Shown here piece after piece: positions 1 to 7,885 of a DNA stretch of 64,000 bases; within the stretch, counting starts at the first letter, position 1, and every line of letters starts with the position of its first letter. The stretch covers positions 2,696,001 through 2,760,000 of the forward strand of contig NZ_CP012602.1 in the NCBI RefSeq assembly GCF_001278805.1. The letters run 5' to 3'. The translations under genes and the position numbers were made by a program. The notes beneath the pieces were generated by a model. The model saw only the letters and a program-made list of their open reading frames with translations. It did not search any database and was not told where the DNA came from. The stretch is from Bacillus sp. FJAT-18017. GTDB taxonomy: Bacteria > Bacillota > Bacilli > Bacillales > Cytobacillaceae.

Positions 1-57
1 ACCTGCAAAATACGGATAGCCAGCGGGTAATTTGATAAGTGAATGAGCATAGGAAAT

Positions 58-83
58 GCTTGGAGCATCATATGCTCCAAGCG
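58..83 (-). terminator. Hairpin, possible terminator
   Basis: A perfect 9-bp inverted repeat (GCTTGGAGC and GCTCCAAGC) with a 7-base loop lies about 35 bases past the stop of the small minus-strand ORF at 117-275. There is no real T-run, so termination is only plausible. Confidence 0.4.
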
Positions 84-116
84 CATAAATTCGGATTAGA
101 ATATGTGTGGTAATAA

Positions 117-275
117 CTAATGGATGCGATGATCAATGTTCATAAAGCGAGGTCTCTTCGAGAGTAAACGAAGCAATTCCTCATTTTCCTTTTGCACAGG
201 ATGAGTGATGTTTTTTGCTACGCAAAGCCGCTTGTTAGGATTCCTTGGCGGTGATGTTTTTTTAATGGATATCAT
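117..275 (-). CDS. Small basic peptide with PPRNPNKR motif (52 aa)
   Basis: A 52-residue ORF starting MISIKKTSPPRNPNKR, basic and without a signal or membrane segment. A weak ribosome site (AGGTAGTG) lies about nine bases before the ATG. The main support is that the next minus-strand small ORF, at 380-556, carries the same PPRNPNKR string, which is unlikely by chance in two unrelated frames. The rest of the two peptides differs. I recognise no family and assign no function. It could be a decayed paralogue of its neighbour. Confidence 0.45.
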   Translation of the reverse strand: MISIKKTSPPRNPNKRLCVAKNITHPVQKENEELLRLLSKRPRFMNIDHRIH

Positions 276-339
276 AATATTTAACACTACCTTCTCCGCT
301 TGTTTCTATAGATTATGCGACTTTGCGGAAAAATAACAT

Positions 340-370
340 AAAAAAAGAGAAGGTACAATCAACCTTCTCT
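340..370 (-). terminator. Intrinsic terminator
   Basis: Inverted repeat AGAGAAGGT / ACCTTCTCT with a seven-base loop followed, on the minus strand, by a run of six or seven T. It sits ten bases beyond the stop of the 58-aa peptide gene. Confidence 0.8.
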
Positions 371-379
371 TTCCCTGTA

Positions 380-556
380 TTATTCAGCTGCTCGCCTAAT
401 TGCATCCCTATCATTAGCTTTCATGCGTCCAATCGAACGGTCTAAATTAATGGTTGTTGGCCTTTTGTTTGGGTTTCTAGGAGGAACACTACCGTGTCGG
501 GAAGATCTTTTTGTTTGAGCTTTACGTCCAACTTTTAAAGGTGATCCAACTGTCAT
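380..556 (-). CDS. Small basic hypothetical protein (58 aa)
   Basis: Short basic protein beginning MTVGSPLKVGRKAQTKR and containing PPRNPNKRP, ending in RDAIRRAAE. The chosen ATG is preceded by AAAGGAG at ten bases; an upstream in-frame ATG would add 13 residues but has no ribosome site. A strong terminator follows directly, which supports a real single-gene transcript. It shares PPRNPNKR with the ORF at 117-275. No transmembrane segment, no cysteine, no recognised domain; the high Arg/Lys content would fit nucleic-acid or spore-core binding, but that is only a guess. Confidence 0.6.
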   Translation of the reverse strand: MTVGSPLKVGRKAQTKRSSRHGSVPPRNPNKRPTTINLDRSIGRMKANDRDAIRRAAE

Positions 557-705
557 CTCTTCCACACTCCTTTCATCTTCTTTTAAGAATACCATGTTTT
601 AATCATCATTTCCAAATACCCAAAGGGCTGGAATACTCTATAAAATAGGCATTCCTGCTGTAATTTACTATTAGCCAAGCTAAATTGCTTTATAGTAAAT
701 AAAAA

Positions 706-1248
706 TTAATATTTTATAATTTTTATTTCCTTTAGTGGATAGTAAACAACGTTCGTTGTACCAATTACTTTCTCTAACGGAATAGCTCCAATATCCCGAC
801 TATCCCTGCTAGCCCTTCTGTTATCACCCAAGACGAACAGATGGCCTTCAGGAACTGTTTCACTACCTATCGTTTCTTTTAAGGTAAAAGAGTCCGTCAG
901 TGTACCTTGGCTGATTCTTTGTTTGTAACTATTTAAATAAGGTTCATCATATGTTTTTTCATTTATATACAAAACATCATTTTTATACTCAATTTTGTCG
1001 CCTGGAAGGCCGATGACACGTTTAATATAATCCTCACCGTCAGGGGCATGAAACACAACAATATCAAATCTTTTTGGGTCCCCGATTTTTGTTACTATCA
1101 TGCGTTCCTGATCCTGAAGTGTAGGGTTCATTGATTCACCATCAACAACAATCGGCGTAAAGAAAAAAGAGCGAATTATGACTGCTAATACAAGTGCCCC
1201 AATTATGGCTTTAGTCCATTCATACGTTTCATTTTTCTTCTCTACCAT
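706..1248 (-). CDS. lepB: Type I signal peptidase (SipS/LepB family)
   Basis: Serine/lysine-dyad membrane peptidase that cleaves signal peptides from secreted preproteins on the outer face of the membrane. One N-terminal membrane segment spans about residues 12-32. Catalytic Ser39 lies in GESMNPTL and the general-base Lys76 in YIKRVIGLPGD; the conserved late box GDNRRASRDSR is at 141-151. The length of 180 aa is normal for Gram-positive SipS-type enzymes, which lack the large Gram-negative insert. The ATG follows GGGAGG by seven bases. It probably serves the many secreted proteins in this genome, including those in this window, but nothing ties it to one substrate. Confidence 0.95.
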   Translation of the reverse strand: MVEKKNETYEWTKAIIGALVLAVIIRSFFFTPIVVDGESMNPTLQDQERMIVTKIGDPKRFDIVVFHAPDGEDYIKRVIGLPGDKIEYKNDVLYINEKTYDEPYLNSYKQRISQGTLTDSFTLKETIGSETVPEGHLFVLGDNRRASRDSRDIGAIPLEKVIGTTNVVYYPLKEIKIIKY

Positions 1249-1407
1249 TTTTCAACCTCCCTTAAGTTCTTTAAATACTTATAACCTTATTTTACCATAT
1301 GCAAGTAATATATTTTTATTAAATTTAACTCTTCTCATTTAATAATACAATATTGTACAAATATAAGAGAGTTAAAAAGTTATCCTGTTTTGGTTTATCT
1401 TTAGGAT

Positions 1408-1674
1408 TTACAAGAAAAAAAACATCAAGCCTAAAGCTAAGAAGAGTACAATTGAACCTATTGACCTTACCCAAGTGATTGAATTTTGAAGTCCCGCTTT
1501 TTTCTCTAAATAATTTATGTAAGTAATCACCAAAATAAATCCTCCAAAAAGCATTAGATATACAGAATGATTTCTGTTAGATAGCGTACTCATTGCAGCA
1601 AGTCCAATAAGGATTGTTCCTAAAGCTCCTAATAAAACATTTATATATAAGGCGATGCTTTTATTTTCCCTCAT
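1408..1674 (-). CDS. Small three-TM membrane protein, unknown
   Basis: 88 residues with three hydrophobic segments at about 8-27, 37-55 and 68-87, and a charged loop (YLEKKAGLQ) between the second and third. GGGGGAG stands just ahead of the ATG. No motif or family was recognised. It stands alone between the signal peptidase gene and another small membrane protein gene with which it might share a transcript. Confidence 0.65.
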   Translation of the reverse strand: MRENKSIALYINVLLGALGTILIGLAAMSTLSNRNHSVYLMLFGGFILVITYINYLEKKAGLQNSITWVRSIGSIVLFLALGLMFFFL

Positions 1675-1778
1675 CTGACTCCCCCGTTATTAAATTTCTT
1701 AAACTACACTGATAGAACTTCATTCGACCACCCACTTCCCTGTTAAACAAACTTCTGATTCATCACACTCGCAAAAAT

Positions 1779-1970
1779 TTATTTATTTTGTTGTCCTGTG
1801 TTCTTCTCTATTGTTATTAGTTTTGACATCACTAAATGGACTACTGCGACTGTAAGTAAAAAATCTCTATATGCCTGATTGGTACCCTCCAAAAACGTCG
1901 CAAAAGTCCAGAAAAATACGAACGAAATTACAAGCAAAGTCAGAACATAATATTCACTTTTCAGTTCCAT
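1779..1970 (-). CDS. Small two-TM membrane protein, unknown
   Basis: A 63-residue protein starting MELKSEYYVLTLLV, with hydrophobic segments near 7-25 and 35-52 and a short polar tail (IEKNTGQQNK). The start is set by GGGGAGGG eight bases upstream; a further in-frame ATG eight codons earlier has no ribosome site and overlaps this one. No family recognised. Confidence 0.6.
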   Translation of the reverse strand: MELKSEYYVLTLLVISFVFFWTFATFLEGTNQAYRDFLLTVAVVHLVMSKLITIEKNTGQQNK

Positions 1971-2184
1971 TTTATATCCCTCCCCTCTATTCAATAAATC
2001 GTTGCATTGGTGTCACTCCTCATGCTAATCTATCGTTACCATCTCCCATAGAGGTATGCCGGGGCGCGGTTGCAACGCAGTAGCCACATGGAGATTAGTT
2101 TTTTCATCAAGAAACCCCTTTTGTAGTACATTCCTACCCTAGTATCATCTTAATAGAGCTAATGTTGCTCAAAGAACAAATCTT

Positions 2185-2583
2185 TTATTTACAGCTTTTC
2201 AAGTACTCATCTTTTTTAATTAGTTTCGAAACATCTGGACTGGCATTCGAAATTTGTATTTGGGCACTGAGTAGTTCCCCTTTTCCATTGCTATAGAGAA
2301 TCGCTGACAAATCCTCTCCCTTGCATAATTCCTTTAAGCTAACTATTTGCTGGAAGATTGTAGGGTATTCCATTAATTCATTAACATTGAGACCCTGTTC
2401 TTTAAGTTCAGTAAGGAATTCCTCATTTGTTGTAAGTGTGTAAGGTGTTTTTTTCTCAGCCTTACTTACTGTCCACTCGAAATCTTCAATATAATTTCTA
2501 TGCTGTTCACTTAATTCCGCTGAGGAGCAGCTTGGAAGCAGGAAGAGTATAAAGCAAATGCCAATAATCATCCCAACTCTCAT
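2185..2583 (-). CDS. Lipoprotein, unknown function
   Basis: 132 residues with a lipoprotein signal: Arg at position 2, a hydrophobic core, then a lipobox LPSC with Cys19 as the lipidation site. The mature part is acidic to neutral, partly helical, with two further cysteines (KELCKGED and the C-terminal LKSCK) that could form a disulfide outside the cell. AAGGAG precedes the ATG by eight bases. The following minus-strand gene ends 34 bases upstream, so both may be cotranscribed. No domain recognised. Confidence 0.7.
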   Translation of the reverse strand: MRVGMIIGICFILFLLPSCSSAELSEQHRNYIEDFEWTVSKAEKKTPYTLTTNEEFLTELKEQGLNVNELMEYPTIFQQIVSLKELCKGEDLSAILYSNGKGELLSAQIQISNASPDVSKLIKKDEYLKSCK

Positions 2584-2616
2584 AAAATATTCTCCTTACA
2601 AATTGCTTCCTTATGT

Positions 2617-2907
2617 TCAACAAATTAATTCCAAAAGCCTATTAATAATCTTATCTCCTTTGTAAGGTTTATGATTGAATAAGTACTGAAAGTTGCCAGA
2701 TGCAGTCCAAATGTTCAAGTCACCGCCATTGCCCGTAAGAGAAACCTTCACTATTTTGCTCAACGGAATTGAGATGATATTATCCCTCCTGTGTGGCACA
2801 ACCTCCATCTTAAAAATTCTTCGATTTGAAATAAATAATCCAACTCTTTTGTCATATTCAAAGTCTAAGATTTCTTCTCCTGTTAGAAGATGTTTTTGAT
2901 AGTCCAT
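2617..2907 (-). CDS. Small PH-like domain protein
   Basis: 96-residue soluble protein. The pattern LLTGEEILDFEYDKRVGLFISNRRIFKME followed by IPLSKIVKVSL (positions about 7-60; only the short motifs are diagnostic) matches bacterial PH-like proteins, in which a seven-stranded barrel packs against one helix. Family members are often membrane-associated or sense cell-envelope state, but the role here is unknown. Start ATG has a moderate GAGTGAG site. The assignment rests on the ISNRRIF-type strand and the overall size. Confidence 0.55.
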   Translation of the reverse strand: MDYQKHLLTGEEILDFEYDKRVGLFISNRRIFKMEVVPHRRDNIISIPLSKIVKVSLTGNGGDLNIWTASGNFQYLFNHKPYKGDKIINRLLELIC

Positions 2908-3171
2908 GTTCTCACTCTTTCAAATTTATTGGTTTCTTAGGAAAACTGCTCTTTTTTCTTATCAGATAATGGGGATAGGTAATTTTCTTTAACCTACTTA
3001 AAAAAATTCACTAATTTTTTATTCGATACTTTTGTCTCATTTCCTCCATTTGGTAACTTACCACCTATACTGAAAAGTATATTAATTCTAAATTTTGTGT
3101 TATATTTCCTTTGTGACTATTTTGGTTGATGCACGGTTTCTGGGAATTAATTAATAGAAAGCAGGATTCTA

Positions 3172-4305
3172 ATGGAAGCAACCGTAGAATTGAAGGGCTA
3201 CAAAATGTTAGCCGACTTTCTTCAAGAAAATGAACAGACATTTTTAGATGATTGGGAAGAACAGATTGTCGTGAATGAGACGGAAGATGATCGAGATCTT
3301 ATTCGGAATAACGGATATTTAATGTATAGGCTGATCATTAGTTCGATAGGAAATAAGGTACGGGATAGCGAATTAAAATCAATGGCGTATAGAGTCGCCG
3401 AAGAACGCCTTGATGCAAATATCAACATCGGAGAATTTGTCTACAATGTAAATCTTGGCCGGAGTATTATTATTAAGCAGGTATACAATTCGGGAATTTG
3501 CTCGGGAGACGTAAGGAAGGTCATTGACCTGGTGAACCGGCAGTTTGATTTATTCTGCTATTATGCCGTTACAAGATATACAGACTTAAAGGACATTAAG
3601 CTTCAGGAACAAAACCATTATATTTCGCAAACCCATAAGGAAAGACTGGCAATTCTCGGTCAAATGTCTTCAAGCTTTGTACATGAATTCCGCAATCCAC
3701 TTACTTCCGTTATGGGATTCATCCGGCTGTTAAAAAGCGATTATCCTAACCTCCCCTATTTGGATGTTGTTAGTATAGAGCTTGACCAATTGAAATTTCG
3801 GATCACACAGTTCCTTCACACCTCGAAAAAAAATATTATCAGCGACGATAAAAATGAAGAAATCCCAATTAGAGATTTGTTGGTTGAAGTAATCGACTTT
3901 CTATATCCAAGCATTGTGGACGGTAATATCCAGGTTAACTCGCACATTGATGCCAGCACAACCGTCTATGGAGATCGTAATGAGCTGAAACAAGTTTTCC
4001 TTAACCTGCTTATCAACGCGGTCGATGCTGTATTTGAAAAGGACAAACAAAGAATTATTACCATACAAACTTTATTAGGAAAAAATGAAGTGAAAATCAT
4101 GATATCAAATAATGGTGAACCGATTCGTGAGGAAATTCGTAAAATCATTTTTGAACCTTTTTATACGACGAAAAAATTAGGTACAGGAATCGGTCTTTTT
4201 GTGTGTAAAAACATTATCGAAAAACATAAGGGCTCAATCCATTGCCAGTCGGATGAAGATTTGACTTCATTTGAAATCTGTCTGCCAATCACTGAAATAC
4301 AGTAA
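3172..4305 (+). CDS. Sensor histidine kinase, sporulation-kinase type
   Basis: Cytoplasmic histidine kinase of 377 aa without membrane segments. Residues 1-150 resemble the globin-like HisK_N sensor domain known from Bacillus anthracis sporulation kinases such as BA2291. The dimerisation/phospho-acceptor box has His171 in SSFVHEFRNPLTSVMGF. The ATPase domain shows the N box around 270-283 (NELKQVFLNLLINA), a G1 box reading SNNGEPI where the usual Asp is Asn313, the F box FEPFYTTK and the G2 box GTGIGLF. No response regulator gene is adjacent, as is usual for kinases feeding Spo0F. A phosphorelay role is inferred from family resemblance. Confidence 0.85.
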   Translation: MEATVELKGYKMLADFLQENEQTFLDDWEEQIVVNETEDDRDLIRNNGYLMYRLIISSIGNKVRDSELKSMAYRVAEERLDANINIGEFVYNVNLGRSIIIKQVYNSGICSGDVRKVIDLVNRQFDLFCYYAVTRYTDLKDIKLQEQNHYISQTHKERLAILGQMSSSFVHEFRNPLTSVMGFIRLLKSDYPNLPYLDVVSIELDQLKFRITQFLHTSKKNIISDDKNEEIPIRDLLVEVIDFLYPSIVDGNIQVNSHIDASTTVYGDRNELKQVFLNLLINAVDAVFEKDKQRIITIQTLLGKNEVKIMISNNGEPIREEIRKIIFEPFYTTKKLGTGIGLFVCKNIIEKHKGSIHCQSDEDLTSFEICLPITEIQ

Positions 4306-4325
4306 AGGTTAATATCGCTATATGT

Positions 4326-4355
4326 GGGCCTAGGGAATATCCTCTGGGCCTTTTT
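4326..4355 (+). terminator. Probable terminator of the histidine kinase gene
   Basis: GGCC-rich stem with one bulge (GGCCTAGGG pairing with CCTCTGGGCC) followed by TTTTTATAT, about 20 bases after the kinase stop codon. Confidence 0.65.
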
Positions 4356-4367
4356 ATATGAAAAATA

Positions 4368-4800
4368 TTAAAGCCCATTTTTGGTTACTAAGCCCATTGA
4401 ATCGGAATCTTCAAGATATTTTTGCCAATTATATAAGCCAATAAGTAATCCAAAAACCATATACAATGCCATATGGACAAAAAAATAACCAGTTGGAAGA
4501 ATCAGGAGTTCAATCTCCTCTGTTAAAGCCCATGTGGAAAATCCCATAGGTATTCCCCACCATATTGCCCCTTTTCGTATTAAGTACCGCGGAAAACCAT
4601 TTGGCATTTCTTTTAAAAACCATTTCTCAACTTTCTGTTTGCGGGTGACCTTTCTTTCCTTAAATAAGAAAATTGCAACGCCACTCCACCCAAGGCCTAC
4701 TATCAGCTAATGAGACATTGGAAGTAGAATAAGCAAAATAAAAGATAGCCACGGAGAAGGCTAGACTTATAATTATGAGAATATATTTAGAGAATTTCAA
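4368..4800 (-). pseudogene. Frameshifted small membrane protein gene
   Basis: Two overlapping frames together look like one multi-pass membrane protein. The upstream part starts at TTG (4800) with GGAGG seven bases before it, encodes a first membrane segment (KYILIIISLAFSVAIF) and runs to a stop at 4660. The second frame is open from about 4710 with a second segment (GLGWSGVAIFLFKERK), continues as a basic linker and ends with two more hydrophobic segments around 4440-4560, stopping at 4368. No start codon fits the second frame. A frameshift near 4690-4720 is the simplest reading; a sequencing error is possible. Family not recognised. Confidence 0.55.
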
Positions 4801-4850
4801 TTTTTTGCCTCCTTTCTCCGCATAACTTGAGTAAAGTTCTCGAAAAACAA

Positions 4851-5198
4851 CTATGCAATTTTCCTTCCGATTCTTGACTCAACGGTTAAAACAATTGGAT
4901 AGGCAATGATAAATAGTAATGAAATGATGGTGAATCCCTCAAACCACTGTCTAAACAATCCCTGTGACCATCCATCCTCGCCGATAATCCAGTAGGAGAC
5001 CAAATTTGAGATTGCAATTCCATCTTCTATCCCTGGAATTAGACTGTAGGAATAGTTTTGGGCAAGGCAAACTGCAGCAATTAGCGATATGGCGATCGCA
5101 ATGCCAACTCCTTTAGAGAAAGGATTTGCGACTCCTGAATGCTTGAATACGATAACTGAAATTATTAGCAAAGCTACAGATCCAAGAATATATACCAT
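4851..5198 (-). CDS. Multi-pass membrane protein, unknown
   Basis: 115 residues with hydrophobic segments at about 2-19, 30-46 and 88-107, and a charged extracellular or cytoplasmic loop containing PGIEDGIAISNLVSYW. The start at 5198 (MVYILGS) is chosen because GAGAGG lies six bases upstream; an ATG six codons earlier lacks a ribosome site. The neighbouring upstream gene ends 35 bases away, suggesting a short operon of envelope proteins with it. No family recognised. Confidence 0.65.
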   Translation of the reverse strand: MVYILGSVALLIISVIVFKHSGVANPFSKGVGIAIAISLIAAVCLAQNYSYSLIPGIEDGIAISNLVSYWIIGEDGWSQGLFRQWFEGFTIISLLFIIAYPIVLTVESRIGRKIA

Positions 5199-5233
5199 AT
5201 TGCACCTCTCTTTCATAAATAAGCCGCTAGCTA

Positions 5234-5497
5234 TTATTGATTAGTATAATGCTTTACCTCTACCCAGTGTGATTCCTCATCGTCTGGTTTTTTCCAAATC
5301 TGCCCATTCGCAGAGTCATAAAGATACAGCCAGCCCTGGTTTACAACTAATTGAAGTGATCCAGCACCGCCCGGCTGATTAACAATGAGCTCGTTAGGTA
5401 TATCAACGGTTTTATCTTCAATTGCACCTGACAAAAACCAGGCAGCAAGCAAAATACAGACTCCAAGTCCAAAAATTGAAGCAGATAAACCCTTCAT
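5234..5497 (-). CDS. Membrane-anchored small protein, unknown
   Basis: 87 residues: one N-terminal hydrophobic segment (about 6-24) that may be a signal anchor, then a hydrophilic part predicted to lie outside the cell, rich in beta-type residues (SLQLVVNQGWLYLYDSANG). An AGGGGG site precedes the ATG. It lies immediately upstream of the 115-aa membrane protein gene on the same strand. No domain recognised. Confidence 0.65.
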   Translation of the reverse strand: MKGLSASIFGLGVCILLAAWFLSGAIEDKTVDIPNELIVNQPGGAGSLQLVVNQGWLYLYDSANGQIWKKPDDEESHWVEVKHYTNQ

Positions 5498-5678
5498 TAT
5501 CCCCCTGCTTTCGTTATTTATTTTTATTATTTATTTAACATAATTATCCAATATGCAATAAGTATTAGCAATATGTATTTTCAGAATAAACTAAAGATGG
5601 TAATTTCAGTATTCAGGTTTGGAAGCCTAGGGATCAAACACGTATAATAGACAAAAAAAGAGTAAGTGAGGATTGTTC

Positions 5679-6197
5679 ATGAAAATAGAAGCAAAACCAT
5701 GTTCCGCATCGAAAGTAATAAAGACCAGCAGGGTGCTGCCTCCAGATACCAATAATCACGGAACTTTGTTCGGTGGAAAATTGATGAGCATGATTGATGA
5801 CTGTGCATCCATTTCGGCTTCCCGCCATGGACGGTGCGACATCGTCACAGCCTCCACTGACTCCGTCGACTTTCTGACACCCATTCAGAAGGATGATTCA
5901 GTTTGCCTCGAATCATTTGTTTCCTGGGTCGGAACGTCTTCCATGGAAGTATTCGTAAAGATCATTGCGGAGGACTTAAAAACCGGAGAACGAAGACTAG
6001 CTGCAACCTCCTTCCTGACCTTCGTTGCCTTGTCAAAGGATGGAAAGACCGTTTCCGTTCCGAAGGTAGTACCTCAGACTCCGGAAGAAATCATGCTGTT
6101 CGAAAGCGGAGCAGAACGTGCCGAAAACAGGAAAAAGCGCCGCAAGAACAGCAAAGAACTTGCCAAGAAAATGGATATTGGCCTTCCTTGGGGATAA
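5679..6197 (+). CDS. Acyl-CoA thioesterase, hotdog fold (YkhA-like)
   Basis: Cytoplasmic thioesterase expected to hydrolyse acyl-CoA to free acid and CoA. The hotdog core covers about residues 10-130, with the family signature NNHGTLFGGKLMSMID, in which the Asn and the buried helix line the active site, and a second strand-rich part VDFLTPIQKDDSV. The basic C-terminal tail (ENRKKRRKNSKELAKK) is typical of the BACH/YkhA branch. The ATG at 5679 is chosen because AGTGAGG lies seven bases upstream; an in-frame TTG two codons earlier is less well placed. Stands alone, followed by a strong terminator. Confidence 0.9.
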   Translation: MKIEAKPCSASKVIKTSRVLPPDTNNHGTLFGGKLMSMIDDCASISASRHGRCDIVTASTDSVDFLTPIQKDDSVCLESFVSWVGTSSMEVFVKIIAEDLKTGERRLAATSFLTFVALSKDGKTVSVPKVVPQTPEEIMLFESGAERAENRKKRRKNSKELAKKMDIGLPWG

Positions 6198-6278
6198 AAA
6201 CCATCTGCTACAAAAAAAGCCGGCGCCGGGTTACCTGTTTTGTTAGTTGTCACGAAACTAAATTATGTAAAACAAAAA

Positions 6279-6317
6279 GACCATCAAATCGGATCAAAAT
6301 TTGATGGTCTATTTTTA
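6279..6317 (+). terminator. Intrinsic terminator after thioesterase gene
   Basis: 11-bp perfect stem (GACCATCAAAT / ATTTGATGGTC) with a nine-base loop followed by TATTTTT. An A-run on the other side makes it potentially bidirectional. Confidence 0.8.
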
Positions 6318-6408
6318 TGATACTCGTTTAAATTTTTTATGGGGTTTGCAAATTACGGTACATTTTAACCGGTATTTTTGCTAACAAAAATAATAGGAGC
6401 AACGTAAA

Positions 6409-6567
6409 TTACTTAACGGCTTCACTATTGAATCGAAGCTCGGTGAAATGGACCAGTTCAACTTTGTTGGATAAATCCCCTTTTTCAATAACTTCACAAA
6501 ATCCAGATGCATATTGAATGATTAATAAGTATTCTTTTCCTTGATATAGTACTGGAAGGTTTTCCAT
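6409..6567 (-). CDS. Small hypothetical protein (52 aa)
   Basis: A 52-residue ORF beginning MENLPVLYQGKEYLLII and ending HFTELRFNSEAVK. The strand-like pattern of alternating hydrophobic residues resembles small Bacillus proteins with a YxGKxY opening, so it reads as coding. Against it, no clear ribosome site precedes the ATG. It is not adjacent to an obvious partner. Confidence 0.4.
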   Translation of the reverse strand: MENLPVLYQGKEYLLIIQYASGFCEVIEKGDLSNKVELVHFTELRFNSEAVK

Positions 6568-6687
6568 TATACTATCACATCCATCGCTTTTAAACCCATT
6601 TTATTTCCAATCTACTCATATGTCTGTGGATAAAATGTGAGCATTAGCATAAAAATCGTAATTTAACTAAACTGCCTCACTTAATCA

Positions 6688-6717
6688 GAAAGGCGTAAGT
6701 CCTCCCTGGATCTACGC
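6688..6717 (-). terminator. Terminator of the GNAT gene; member of a stem-loop family
   Basis: Stem GGCGTA/TACGC with inner AAGTCC..GGAT pairing; lies 18 bases past the stop of the acetyltransferase gene and resembles the stem-loops at about 11000, 14960 and 28610. Confidence 0.6.
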
Positions 6718-6734
6718 ACCCGTTGAAAAGCTAA

Positions 6735-7199
6735 CTATTTTATTTTCAGTTTTAACCCTTCGTGAGTTGATTTGAAACCTAAACGTTCATAAAAACGCAG
6801 TGCATCGGTTCTTTGTTTATCTGTTGTGAGTTGAATTATGTGGCAACCGCGTTCTTTTGCTCGTTGAATTGCCCATTTAATAAGTTTGGTTCCTACTCCC
6901 ATACCACGTACAGTGGAGGCTGTTCTGACCCCTTCAATAGTAGCTCTCCATCCCCCCTGGTGTGTAATATAAGGAGTAAATGTAATTTGCTGTACACCAA
7001 TCACGTCATTACCTTGATAAGCTACTACCAACTCATTATTAGGATCAGATGTAATAGCTTGAAATGCTTCTAAGTAGCTTTTTGGTAGTGGTTGTTCATA
7101 ACGCTCTCGAATCCTTCCCAATTCATCATCAGCGAGCATTGCAACAATTCTATCCAAATCTTGTTCCGTTGCTATTCTAAACTGGATTTCTTTCCCCAT
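6735..7199 (-). CDS. GNAT-family N-acetyltransferase
   Basis: 154-aa acetyl-CoA-dependent acetyltransferase. The acetyl-CoA binding loop is VRTASTVRGMGVGTKLIKW (about 92-110), following the Q/RxxGxG/A pattern, and the C-terminal motif RFYERLGFKSTHEG is the usual closing strand-helix of the fold. Strong AAGGAGGGG site before the ATG. The next gene upstream, another GNAT, ends 23 bases away, so the pair is likely cotranscribed. Substrate unknown. Confidence 0.85.
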   Translation of the reverse strand: MGKEIQFRIATEQDLDRIVAMLADDELGRIRERYEQPLPKSYLEAFQAITSDPNNELVVAYQGNDVIGVQQITFTPYITHQGGWRATIEGVRTASTVRGMGVGTKLIKWAIQRAKERGCHIIQLTTDKQRTDALRFYERLGFKSTHEGLKLKIK

Positions 7200-7222
7200 A
7201 CATTCCCCTCCTTGATGAGGTA

Positions 7223-7705
7223 TTATATTGTTCTTATTAAAATTTCCCCAGGTAAGCCGTCAATTTCACATACTTTTTCTGAATGAAATCCACTTTTGAT
7301 CAATATTTTTCTTGATGGAATATTATTAGGATCAATAATTGCTGTTAAACGATTTACATTTGTATTTTTGGCTTTATTTATTAGAACCTCTGCAATCTCA
7401 CTACCGTATCCTTTACCCCAATACTTTGGGAGCAGCATGTATCCTAATTCTGCTTCATCATTCTTTTCTTCATTAAAAATTAAACTACCAAGTCCGATAA
7501 ACTCTTTTGAGTAATTATAAACCTTGTAAGAGCCGAATGTTTCGTGCTTTTTATTTCGGTTTATTAGCTTTTTAAATTTTTCTTGTGCTTCTTCTAATGG
7601 GAGTGAATGCTCCGTAATCTTACTCATTACTTGTTCATTCGAGAAAAGTAAAAAGTATTTTTTAAAATCAGTTGATTCGAATTTTTGCAATGTTATATTG
7701 AACAT
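7223..7705 (-). CDS. GNAT-family acetyltransferase (RimJ/RimL type)
   Basis: 160-aa acetyltransferase with the RimJ/L pattern: AELGYMLLPKYWGKGYGSEI (about 90-109) contains the acetyl-CoA loop GKGYGS, and RKILIKSGFHSEK near the C terminus is the conserved late helix-strand. The ATG at 7705 follows GGGAGG by seven bases; an ATG five codons earlier overlaps the ribosome site. The upstream member of a two-GNAT operon. It may acetylate a protein N terminus or a small amine; substrate unknown. Confidence 0.85.
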   Translation of the reverse strand: MFNITLQKFESTDFKKYFLLFSNEQVMSKITEHSLPLEEAQEKFKKLINRNKKHETFGSYKVYNYSKEFIGLGSLIFNEEKNDEAELGYMLLPKYWGKGYGSEIAEVLINKAKNTNVNRLTAIIDPNNIPSRKILIKSGFHSEKVCEIDGLPGEILIRTI

Positions 7706-7885
7706 ATATTTACCTCCCATCGTAAGAAATCGTTAATTTAGAACCCATCATCCTCAATCCTGTCCCTTTTTCCTGCGGAAACCCAATGTTATGTTAGTAA
7801 AGTTTTAAAAAATCCTAAACAGAACAGATGTTTTGTTGTAGAATAGGACTATTGCTTTCTAACCTTACATGATTTTAGGAGTTGT

